43,811 nucleotides of DNA from Geosiphon pyriformis (Eukaryota > Glomeromycota > Glomeromycetes > Archaeosporales > Geosiphonaceae): positions 1 through 43,811 of the forward strand of contig JAAOMT010000517.1 of assembly GCA_016748015.1 (NCBI GenBank). Reading direction: 5' to 3'. Made by a program: the position numbers and the translations under genes. Position 1 is the stretch's first letter; each line of letters opens with the position of its first letter. Below, one piece after another: positions 33,062 to 43,742 of this stretch. The notes beneath the pieces are model-generated. The model saw only the letters and a program-made list of their open reading frames with translations, had not been told where the DNA came from and ran no database searches.

Positions 33062-35243
33062 TGAGATTGGCTTTAGAAAATGTTTTTATTCATAATGTAA
33101 CAAAACTTATCCCATATTTTTTAGAGGTTTTGTATTGCAGAAAAAGTTATTAAAATACAGGATATTTCTTGAAATATTTATTTGTATTATCATTCACGAA
33201 TTTTCACTATCATAGTCATATTTTGATTAATACATGTATATCAACAAACGGGAAAAAAAATTTCGCACGCTCTTCATCAAACTTTTTAGGTGTAAAATTC
33301 TTTGACTCAGCGATAAATAGAATATTCTGACAAAAAAACAATTTTTAAAAGAAATATAATTTACTTTTTGTGGCAAGTTATTATAAATACCTTTGAAGTT
33401 GTTTTCAAAATTTTTGTCCATCAACTATTTAAGAATATTGGTATAATTTTTTGGCTAAAATATCAAGACTAGATTAATGTTTGATATTGTGAAGATTATA
33501 AATTTTTAAAAGTTATTTTCACATTATAACAGAAAAATATGTATGATTTACTTACAGATATGAACCTTTGTTACCAACTATAACAATAAATTATTATTAT
33601 CAAAGTAATCTCAAAAACCATTATTCAACAAATATTTTTCAGATCAAAAACATGTATGTTTAATAAGAACTAATATGAATCAAATTTAAACATTTTGTTT
33701 ATTATAAAGACTGAATTGGGTAAAAAAAATTTAGATATTTTCTTTAAACATTAAGTTCAGATTTAATTTATATGTATTTTTTAAGAACATTGTTTTAATT
33801 TTTTTGAATTTTATTTGAAAACCTAAAATAAATATTTATTAACCAATTTATCGTTTATTGATTTAACAAAACCAAGAATTAATATATATTGTGTTTCTCT
33901 TGAATTCCTAGCCTTAGTAAAAAATTACATTTATTTTCTCTTGGAAAAAAATTTACTTTAAAAAGCTTACCAGAAAATTCTCCAATTTTATAATTAGAAA
34001 ACAATTGGTTTTTGAAATTTTTCTCTTATATCTAATTAGTTTAAATTAATTATCAAGTTTATTAATTAATCAATTAATATAAACAAATTGAACCAGAACC
34101 TATTAGAAATATGGATTATTATTTTCTTTTTCATTAAATGTATTTAGACTTGTATTACATTTTAATAATTCAAATGATTAATATAAATTGTTATCAAGAT
34201 TTGAAAAAATTAATCAAAGGTCTAAATTATGTTCCGTCTGTTTCATGAAATCTAATTATGATAAAATGGGTTTTTACTGCTAAAAAGATAAATGGGTTTT
34301 TACTGCTAAAAAGATAAATGGAGATTTATATTCTAATCATAATTTTTAGGAATTAATTTTTACAAAAGCAGTTTTAATTATAGAAATTGATAAAATTACG
34401 CTTCATAATCAAGAATGCTCTTGCGATACATAATCACGAAAACAAACAGACAAAAAATTAAAGTTTAAACCTTGCTGTTAAAAAGTATGGGTGAATGTTG
34501 TACACTCTAGTGTCATGAGACTGCTACTTCCTGTTGTAGCAGCAAACTCAATTTTTTTGTTAGACAGTTGTAAGTACGTATAACTGTTGAATTATATCTC
34601 GGAATCTGTAAAAAATGTGTCAAAAATCTCAAATAGCTTTGAAAACTTTTTGAACTGTGATAGCTAAAAATTTCCCCATTGAAATTAAAAGTAACAAATT
34701 TTAATCATAATAGCTACTTCAACAATTTCTTTGAACAATGCTACTTTCTCATGATCTATTCATTTTCTGAAAGAAAAATTAAAAATATTCATATATTAAT
34801 TCATTTCCGAATATAAAAATAAAAATAAAATTCAAATATTGATTCCAAAAGTTTAACAAAAACGTGGCTCTAAAATTTACTTAATATAAGAATGTTGTTT
34901 TTGGAAAAATAAAAAAGTCAGACTTCATATTACTTAAAAGGTTGCAGTTTATTTGCTTTACAAAACTTGGAAATAGTAAGGAGTACGAGTCAGATTTAAT
35001 CGATTAAAAAAAAGTTGTCGCATGACATGACTCGTGAGACAATTCAACAAAAATTGGTAGGTAAAAAGGGCCATTTTTGCAATGTACATGTATTACAAAA
35101 CTTCTCTCTTATTTCCCGTTTGATGCATGTGTGGCACCGCTGTCAAAAGTTACCAAAAAAGAATGAATATTATGACGCGTGAGCAAAAGCAAACAAGCGG
35201 TGTAGAATGTCGTCAACATAAAATTTTTAAATAATCCTAACAA
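33062..35243. other. Intergenic region with a 26-bp tandem duplication
   Basis: AT-rich DNA with no accepted gene. A perfect 26-bp direct duplication with the core GGGTTTTTACTGCTAAAAAG lies at about 34266-34317. Confidence 0.5.
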
Positions 35244-35253
35244 TTGGAGGCAT

Positions 35254-35310
35254 CAAAAGTAACGCCCGGTTTTTTATATTGTTACACATGTAAATCGGGC
35301 GTTACTTTTG
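35254..35310. repeat. Perfect 15-bp inverted repeat, possible hairpin or TIR pair
   Basis: CAAAAGTAACGCCCG (35254-35268) and its exact reverse complement (35296-35310) flank a 27-base loop. The arms are GC-richer than the region. It could be a cruciform or hairpin, or the fused ends of a small transposable element. The open frame that runs through it on the plus strand from 35244 is not convincing as a gene. Confidence 0.8.
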
Positions 35311-35547
35311 GTATTCCTTTTTTTATTTTTTTGTATCTTTTTTTCATTATTTATTTCATCATCATCGTTACTATAATCAAAAGAAAATCAAAAAAATCCC
35401 AAATAATAAACAAAATCACCTACTCGACCAGCGAAAAGAAGAAAGGTTCTATAATAATAAATTCAATGACTAAACAGAATTTGAGAGAAAATAATAAAAT
35501 TTTTACATCATAAAAAAATTTGTCAAATTCCTTAATATTCGACCCGA

Positions 35548-36336
35548 TTAATCTTCAGTGACGACACCGATAGATTTCAGAGTAGCTACAATTTCTTCGG
35601 CTGGAACGTTTTCATCATATAATGAAGTCCATGATACTGCGGCACCGGTATACAAGGCAGGGGCAGCGAACGCTGTAACTCCGGCGGGGAATAAAACCGG
35701 TATCAATATTACGGCAATCAATGCCGCCGTCGTACCAATAATTAGGAACGGATGAGCAAGAACAAATTGTTTTGCTTCGTTAAACGCGGTCAGAAATGGA
35801 TTTTTCGATTTGCCACTACCATGACGAATATTAGCATTATGAAACGATCCACTTCTACCGTGAAGATGTTTTTGTTTCTCATGGAACGAATTAACCATCC
35901 TACTAACGTCAACATGTGGGTGATAATTCGTTAAATCAAGAGTATAAATTCTTGAGGCTGGATGTTCTAATCTTCCATTCTTGTCACCATTATGATAAGT
36001 CATTGCCAATTCTTGCGTTAGTGCCCGAGCACCATCGAGGCTTGATGCTTCAGAAGTGGATGTTTCAAGAATGAATTGGAATTTTTGAGTTACAGGGAAT
36101 GGTTGTACCACGCGAAATACTTGAAGAAAAGTTTGTACTGATTTTTGATCGGATAATACTAATCGTTGAATGGTGAATATTAAACGGTCATCGACGAGAT
36201 CAATTGAAAAGTATCGATTGAAAGCTGCTTTGTTGGTGCTTCTATTCATTCCTGTATTTGGTGGTAAATGTCCATTACGAACAAAAGCGTCAAGTAAAGC
36301 AACCTCGAATAGTTCTGTGTCTGATAGTTGAACCAT
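35548..36336 (-). CDS. Hypothetical protein with hydrophobic C-terminal region
   Basis: An uninterrupted 262-residue frame from ATG to TAA, with codon use and GC content clearly above the AT-rich flanks, so very likely a real single-exon gene. The N-terminal half (about residues 1-130) looks globular, with alternating charged and hydrophobic stretches (L-S-D-T-E-L-F-E-V-A-L-L-D-A-F). A His/Lys/Gly-rich polar linker (K-H-L-H-G-R-S-G-S-F-H) spans roughly 155-180. A long hydrophobic segment (about 192-234; F-L-I-I-G-T-T-A-A-L-I-A-V-I-L) could be one or two membrane spans or a re-entrant hairpin. A short acidic tail ends E-I-V-A-T-L-K-S-I-G-V-V-T-E-D. No signal peptide, so possibly tail-anchored. 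I do not recognise the family. Unrelated to the lipase-like genes around it. Confidence 0.8.
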   Translation of the reverse strand: MVQLSDTELFEVALLDAFVRNGHLPPNTGMNRSTNKAAFNRYFSIDLVDDRLIFTIQRLVLSDQKSVQTFLQVFRVVQPFPVTQKFQFILETSTSEASSLDGARALTQELAMTYHNGDKNGRLEHPASRIYTLDLTNYHPHVDVSRMVNSFHEKQKHLHGRSGSFHNANIRHGSGKSKNPFLTAFNEAKQFVLAHPFLIIGTTAALIAVILIPVLFPAGVTAFAAPALYTGAAVSWTSLYDENVPAEEIVATLKSIGVVTED

Positions 36337-37865
36337 ATTGAAGTGAATTCAAAGTCTAATGAATGAGAATGAAAGAAGATTGGACTGGATTAGATTGGAT
36401 TGGGTTGAATTGAATAGACAGGAGCAAACAGTTATTTCTCGTGTAGATAAAGAAAAAAATAGAAAATTCAAGTAAACATCTATCTGAGTGCCAGTTCAAA
36501 CTTACTAAAAGTCAAATAGAAAATTTAAATTTCGAGACAAAAACCAGTTTAAAAACAAGTATCAAAGAATTCGAGAAAAAAAATCAAGATTAGGTTTTTT
36601 AAACGCTACAACAATTTCAAGAAAGAAGGGTTATATATATTTATTCAAAGTCCTAACAATATCTTCCTTTTTTTTTTTTTGATAATACCTTTTAATCGAA
36701 TAATAAAAACTACTTCAAATAATCGTCTGTAAAACAATTTAACTCTTTATGATAAAAAAAACCATTAGTCCTACTCGAATTTTGTACGCATCACGCTCTT
36801 CGTCTCCTTTTCAGTGTTTTCTTCTATTATACTTTCGAATTGCTCGACAATGCCATTCCGCTACCCTTATCAAACACATCAGCAGGTATCTAAAGCAAAG
36901 CAAGCAATGTGTAAGCAAGAACAAAAAGAAACAGCAGATGCAGGAGTTATAATCACCTCAACTCCTAATAAAAGGTAATATTCATGCTTAATAAGGTTAA
37001 AAGAGACGAGAGGAAAATTATGCTTTGAGCCCCGGGAATTAATTTGATTATACTTGGCAGAAAGTGGATTTTTACCATAGTAAGTCTTTTCTTGCTTGCT
37101 TGCTTCTCAGTGTATAGAACAAAAAATTGAGATAAGACTTTTCTTTAACTATGAGTTGAACGGTTGATAACTTCTCCCAAAAAGAGGTTGTTTTTCTACC
37201 TGTTTGATCATGATCAGCATCTGAAATTGACGCCGTCCTTTTACAAACTGGGAAACAATTGTTTAACAATGCGATATTCACGACAGGCACCAAGTGAATC
37301 ACTACTTAATCACATTATGTAAATAATGATTGTATATGAATCGACTGATCACGAGTCATCCGGAGTAAAATGGTAATTATATTTTATTAACCTAATGTTC
37401 AATCTAAACAGTGGATGCATGTTGGCGCACATGTATGTTGGCGTATATTAGAGGAAGAAATTTTCATGCAACTGTTATTTGCATTGGGCTTTTTTTATAA
37501 TATCAAAATTTCTTTGCTAAACTATCGATTTAAGTTCAAAATTTCAAAAAAAATTTTGTTCATGATATGATGATAATGACCAAAGACTAATAAAAATAAT
37601 GATTCCCAAAAGGTCAGCTGAAGGAATTTTATAAAGTTCGAAATTTCGGGTTCCCTCTAACGCATAAATTAAATGAGAGTTTTGAAAGCTTCACATGCTG
37701 CAGAAGAAGGTTTTAGGTTAAATGACGAGCTTAAATAACTCCCTTAGGTTAGTGAACTTTGGTGAAGATTTTCGTTTTTTGATTCGCTACAAAACCTGGC
37801 AAACTTTTTTGAAAGCATTTTACTCACGTGGCTAATAATTTAGAAATGATTTATAATGTGCAATG

Positions 37866-37871
37866 ATGATG

Positions 37872-37904
<33 letters not shown>

Positions 37905-37960
37905 GTAATAATAATAATAAAGTATTATTATTATTATACTATTATTATTTTTATTATTTA
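37866..37960. repeat. (AAT)n / (ATT)n self-complementary microsatellite
   Basis: A long AAT run is followed by AAAGT and an ATT run, so the two halves can pair as a long hairpin. Confidence 0.9.
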
Positions 37961-38265
37961 CTTATAATAGTCCTTTCGGAATATATTGCCGAATCGATTT
38001 AATCTTGCATGCATTATAAAGAATTTTACCTGAAAAGTTTTTAAAAAGAAACCATTTGCGAAACTAAATATTCACACATACTTGGTTCTGGTGGTATGGT
38101 ATGAAAATCAAAAATTACCAAGGTAATTTCAAGGGGCTCAAACAAAATAGAACTCTAGTTTCAAATAAATGCCGATTGATTTTACCAAATATATATTGTG
38201 CAGGTTAATTCTAGTCAGGTTTTTCTTAAAAAAGACCCGATTATTAAAATAATATTTTTATAATC

Positions 38266-38266
<1 letters not shown>

Positions 38267-38315
<49 letters not shown>
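38267..38315. repeat. (AAT)n microsatellite
   Basis: About sixteen AAT units in a row in intergenic DNA. Confidence 0.9.
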
Positions 38316-38317
<2 letters not shown>

Positions 38318-39448
38318 TACATGTGATTGGTTTCAATTTTTGTCATTTAGGTTTTTAATTTTCTAGCATTTTGGGCGTTCTCGATACGATCCACTTTTCG
38401 AGAAAATTGCTTTTTGGTTATTTCATTTTTTTTATTCGGGAAAAGTTTGATCAATAATTTACCTCATGAAACTAAAAACACTTGTAATCGGTTCATATGA
38501 CGACACTTACGATATCAAGTATAGTTTAATTTGCTACTCATTTCTAATCTTTTAGTTTTCACCTGTCACGGTTAAATTTTAATCCTTTTAGAAAACCTCT
38601 ATCCCTTAAGTTTTCTTAAATGGAAATTTTTCAGCTGAATCAAAACTCAAAAATTTGCTTTTGATAAATTTTGTACGGAGGAAGAAAATTGGTTTGCCCA
38701 AAGATGAATTTCAATTGAATTATAAAAAAATAAGAATATTTTGGATTGAATTTTAAAAATGCCAATATTTGTAAAAAAAATTTGAAATTATTTTTTCAAA
38801 GTAAAATAGGCTGCTTATAAAAAGAAAAAGTAAAAATCTTTACCTATCACAAATCTTGGTATTTGAACTGTTATCGCAATCGATATATTTTCCTCGGTAA
38901 TAAACTTTCATGCTATTGTTTGCTTTCACCCCTAAATTATTTATTTTGATAGTATCAATCTATTTTGAAGATTTAACCTTTTTTTCTAGTTTTAAAAATG
39001 TTGTGTTTCGGGGAGTTAGTTAATTTATTTGAAAAGAATACTTTACAAATATAAAATAAGTTGTTAAAATTTTTTGAGCCTTATCATGACTGATGATCAT
39101 GCATTTCAAGGCTTGCACTTTTTGACAGAGAAAAAGGATGACAAACTAAAAATATTAATCTTTTAAAGCGTGATTCAAATGATAAAGTGATAAAATAATA
39201 AATAAACTTTTTATAATAAATACAAATATTTACATTTCAAAGCAAATTGTAAGAAATGTAATTTTTTCTGTAACAAACTTTCTATAAATACTTTTGTGAA
39301 TCTCAAAGAATCAATACCTCAGATGTAAAAAGATGTTCCGAATTTGAGTCGATGATTTAAACCAAAGGATTTCGAAATATCCAATTCGACAACTTAGAAG
39401 GCAAGTAATTGTAACTTAATTGAAAAACTTTTTATTCAATAGTTAGAT

Positions 39449-41133
39449 ATGATTTCTAGATTCTTTTTTTCCTTTAACTTAGATACAAATTTGGATAGAC
39501 TTTTACGATACTTTTTAAGAGGAGCAGCAACAATTGTGGTTACTATAAGTTCATTACTTTTGACCGCATTCATCTTGTCCAAATCAAATTCTGATACTTC
39601 TAGAATATACACCTATAATGGTACTCAATTAAAATCTATGATTGAGAAAATTCCTTTGAAGATTGGAATATCGGAAAAGTTGTTTCATAAAACGACAAAC
39701 GTAAATAATAAGCTCTCGAATCTTGAGTGTGATGGTGCAAATATTTTGAATTCTTCAAGAATATCATCCTTTTTCCAACAAAAATTTTCGAATTATAAAA
39801 AATTAGTAAGAAGAAATGAAATCTCAAACCCATCAAATATTGAAGAACAATCGAATTCAATCAAAGAAGAATCCCCTACTTTAATATCGAGTAGAAAAGA
39901 TCCCAATTATAAGTGGGATACATATCCAATCAAAAGAAGGATTAGTCATAAAGAGAGTTTAAAACTCATGAAAAGAATGACAATAGCAGCAAACTTTGGT
40001 TATTGTTCAAAAGAAAATACAATTGGTGAAATTTTATTTAATTCTGATATAATTGGTAACTTTCCAATTCATTTAAAAAATTCGATGCCTTCAAATAAAT
40101 AAATAAATTTTATTTATCGCTACAAATTTCTAAAAACCTAGCTGATGCCTATTTGGATAAAGTTGAACATGATTTGGTCGTGTTCTTTAAAGGACCGACA
40201 CTTAACCTCGATGAATGGAAACAGAGAAAAATATCACTCTCTCAATTTAGTAACAAAGGTCCTCTACCAATATTTGGAAATGTTGATACTGTTTGGAATC
40301 GCCAAGTTAAAATCATGATGCCAGGATTAATTAAAAAAGTAAAAAGTCTATTGGAACATCTTTCGAATTTTAAAAATGGACAAAATCTTGATCAGTTTTC
40401 TCCCAAAATCATATTGACTGGACATGGAATAGGTGGAGGTGAGTATTATCAGAATCTATTTGATATTAAAGGATTCAAAATCCTTTTTTAATAAAAGATA
40501 ATGATATTTTAATTTATTTATCTACTTTAGCTTTTGCTGTCATTGCAGGCCTTTATCTAAATCAAGAAGTTAAAGGATTTGGACATAGATGGTCATTACC
40601 AATCCACGAATCACAAATCAAAGTAGTCACTTTTGGTCAACCACGGATAGGAGATTCAACATTTGCTAGTTTAGTTGAAAAAGAAATATTTGTCTACCGA
40701 GTAACATTTAGATATGATCCTATCCCACGATTATTTCTTCCTCGATCAACCTTTATTCATCACTACAATGAATTTTGGATTGCTGAACCTGACTGCAATT
40801 GTCGATCAACCCCAGAAGGTGTTCGTACCATTGATGGGAAACACGTTGTCTATGATTGTAAAGGTTCTAAAAAAAGACACCTAAAAATTGGTGAAAATTT
40901 GGTGAGTCATAGAACTTGATGTTTCAACCCAATTTTTTATATTTGATAAAATTATAATATTCTTAATTTTAATTTTAAAGCATTGCAATGCAGACCCCGA
41001 AATTGAAGTTACTAATGATATGAAAATTCATTGGGGTCCTTATTTTAAACAATACTTTGGGGACTGTTTGGCTATGAAAAGAAATAAAGCCATTATTTGG
41101 GGACCCCCTTTGAATACCCCTATTGAAAATTAA
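39449..41133 (+). CDS. Class 3 lipase-like pseudoenzyme, Gly elbow, longest copy
   Basis: Exons: 39449-40055, 40142-40438, 40531-40901 and 40981-41133 (phases 1, 1, 0), 475 residues, about 90 more than its relatives. The extra length is in the Ser/Asn/Lys-rich linker after the anchor (anchor at about residues 26-44, A-A-T-I-V-V-T-I-S-S-L-L-L) and in a C-terminal tail (A-I-I-W-G-P-P-L-N-T-P). The oxyanion segment is V-F-F-K-G-P-T. The elbow is L-T-G-H-G-I-G-G, with Gly298 for Ser. The core strand is V-T-F-G-Q-P-R-I-G-D. The Asp is kept but in changed context (R-V-T-F-R-Y-D-P-I-P-R). The His is kept (I-H-W-G-P-Y-F ... F-G-D-C). Confidence 0.9.
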
Positions 41134-42070
41134 AAGAAAAATCATCTACAAGCAATAAGCTTGACTTTTTGTTTAATAAATTATGATGCTTCATAACTTC
41201 ATCTGCAGAATACCAAGAAGACCTTAAATAGGAAACTAACATAAATTGAGATTATTATTAGATCAAAAAAATTTTAGCATAATAAAAAAATATTAATTGG
41301 TTTATATATATTCATTCCATTATTTTGAAAATTTTATTAGTTACAAAAAAAATTGGAAAAAAATTCAGTAATATTTATTTCAAATTTATTTCTACAATTT
41401 TTAAAACAATCACTAATATATTTTGGCTAATAAAAAAAAACTGTCTCATTATTTTGTTAAATTTTTATTTTAAAAATTGCAAAAAACCCTTCAAAATCAA
41501 ATTAATTCTTAATAATTTATGAATTTATCTTTTGTTATTTATTAGTAATATTTTTAAATAATTTACAGTATTTTTTTGATTAATTTATATTTATGTTAAG
41601 AAATTTAAGCATTTTATTTTTAAAAAATTGACTATTAAAAGTAATAAAATGTTAATGATTTTGTAAAAATTTTATGAATTTTTTTCAAATTAAATAAATA
41701 AATAAAAATCTGGAGAATAAAATAGTTTAATTAAAATTACTTGAGTTTTCAATATTAAATAATTACTTTTTTGAGAAAGTTTAATTAATTGAGACTAAAA
41801 TATCAAAAATTAAAAATTAAAAATTTTGGTGCCCTATCACAATGAATTCAAATAAAAAAATGGGTCAAAATATTTCTTTAAATGATTCATATATTATCGA
41901 CAAAGGAAATTTGAATTATCGCAAAATTAAATTTTTAAGATCCAAATAAACTTTCTTTGTAAATTAAGCATCTCTTTATCCATATTACAGCCATTTGTTT
42001 TTCTATTTTATGTAAAGTTTGAAGTCTATTATATATTAATGAGCGTTAATCTCTGTGAAAAAAAAAGTTT
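41134..42070. other. Very AT-rich intergenic, nothing assigned
   Basis: No gene, RNA or array is supported. Confidence 0.45.
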
Positions 42071-43206
42071 CATAGGTTAAAGACTATGAAAATTAAACCA
42101 TTTGTCAATTAAAACGTCAAATGGTTCAGGAGATGAGCAAAGTTCAAGCCGATAACTAAAATACGGTCCAATTCGTTGATAAGAAAATTTGGTATTCAAT
42201 CGTATATTGGAAGCTTTATTAGAATCCTAGAATTTTTTTGATAAAACAAAATCATGTATCAATTTTCACTTGTTTTCTTAAAAATATGTATTATTAAAAT
42301 TTTTTTACAAAAATGGTATCTGTTGAGCTTTTGAAATTTAATCCTGCGAATACAGCTAATGCTTAAGGAAAAAGTAAGAAATATTAGATATTCCCCCGTA
42401 ATATTGTTCAACTGAATTTTTTTGACTTTCTCCAAAAAGGTTTTATGTCATCTTAGGTACTCTGAATACAGGTATGAATCAACTTTTTCATGAATATCGC
42501 CATTTTCATTAATATAAGAAACCTTTGATTTCTTTGTAACCTGTCAATTTGACCCGAGATATCATATTGCTATTATTAAATTTGGGCCGACCCTTTTAAG
42601 ACGAGCTAAAATTCGAAAGTGATAGGTTAAAATTTTAACCAAATTTTATAGGGAAAAAAAGTAAAATAATTTTACCATAAATCCCAATCGCCAACTGATC
42701 AACTTGCTTTTTTAAACACAAAGACACCAAGCTCACATAAGCAAAAAAACGAAATTGGCCAATTAATGGATCATATAATTTTAGCAATCGCTTAGAAGCT
42801 GATTAAGAAGGCTTAGGTTCAGCTACAATTATTTTAGAATTTTTGGATAAGTTGGAATTAAGAAATTCTGAATTTCCAAATTTAATATCATTTCTAGGTA
42901 TTTTTTATTCATAAAAGATTTCAGCAAGATTGAAGAATTTTTTAACCCTTCTCGTTGTAAATTGATTAGCTTTGATAATTGAGCTTTCTTCCGCTGTTTT
43001 AGAAAAGAGAATGAAATTTCGGAAAGAGAAAAAAATTGGGTGTGAAGAAATGGGTTGGAAAAACTTTTTTTTGTTTCAAAATTAAAGTCTCGATCATTAG
43101 GGAATATTAGCATTATTAGAAAATTGAAACCAATGAATAATAATAATAATAAATTTTTGTTTAGATATGATTGAAATTGTTTAAAGAAATTTTTCAGACG
43201 ATTCAT
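42071..43206 (-). pseudogene. Class 3 lipase-like pseudogene, related to the Asn/Phe/Tyr subfamily
   Basis: Pieces of all four family exons lie in order on the minus strand. ATG at 43206 opens a basic tip and membrane anchor (N-L-L-L-L-L-F-I-G-F-N-F-L). Near 42830 the frame shifts and a stop follows. Then R-F-F-A-Y-V and G-I-Y-G with a GTAAAA donor (about 42670) match the end of exon 1, with the family Cys shifted or lost. Exon 2 is broken (V-D-S-Y-L-Y, a stop, then I-T-G-E-Y-L where G-H-x-L-G-G is expected). Exon 3 starts correctly after TTAAG (A-L-A-V-F-A-G-L-N-F, near 42365) but lacks the T-F-G-x-P-R core and the Asp region. Exon 4 (D-S-N-K ... Q-R-I-G-P-Y-F-S, from about 42229) has Arg at the His place. 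Clearly inactivated. Confidence 0.8.
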
Positions 43207-43738
43207 TTTAAAATAAATTACAAAGGACAATTGATTGAGTAGCAAATGTGTTTCTATACTTGGAAGTTTAAACTCGTTGGATTTCCCAAAAGATATCTTT
43301 TAAGACAATGGATCAGCTGTAAAAATCATCATACCTTTTTTAACAAATTTTTCATGCTTACACATTTGTTTCTTTTTTTAGAGCTTTATGGACGATTTCT
43401 TGCGAATCAAATTTACTATTTCATATTGTGAGAAATTTCTCAGACATAGAAAGTTATTTTTTAAAAAAAAAAATTTTTCATTTTCAGATAAATTGGTACA
43501 TGTATTTGAAATTTCCTAAAAAAAATTCGGTATAAATTCTCCGAAATAATTGCCTTTCAGACGAAAATCTACTTTAAAGATATTCAAAAAATTTTAAATA
43601 TAAAATCGCTGGAAGATTTTAGTTTTTAGCTTTAATTAATATTTGGATTTTAACCCAAGATGTATATTTTTCTCAAAATGAAAAAGATTTAATATAATTT
43701 TTTCTTAAAACAATCGAATAGATTAAATCATTTTTGAT

Positions 43739-43742
<4 letters not shown>
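43207..43742. other. AT-rich intergenic, nothing assigned
   Basis: Upstream side of the lipase-like pseudogene. No other feature is supported. Confidence 0.4.

Larger units (their letters stand above)
36337..39448. other. Intergenic region with ATT microsatellites
   Basis: No accepted gene in 3.1 kb. A TATATATA (about 36634-36641) lies some 300 bases before the 35548-36336 gene. Two (AAT)n tracts lie at about 37866-37960 (partly self-complementary with an ATT run) and 38267-38315. Confidence 0.5.

Noticed and set aside
33227-33424. Possible small two-exon gene on the minus strand with an ATG near 33422 and an acceptor near 33330
   Set aside because: The donor is phase 1 and the open second exon needs phase 0, so the join hits a stop; no other donor fits.
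35244-35513. 89-codon plus-strand frame starting in the inverted repeat
   Set aside because: No ATG start is well placed; it begins inside the hairpin and continues as a Phe/Ile- and Lys-rich stretch typical of AT-rich DNA.
36749-37302. Small frames on both strands between the 262-residue gene and the microsatellites
   Set aside because: No motif, no supporting splice sites and biased low-complexity composition.
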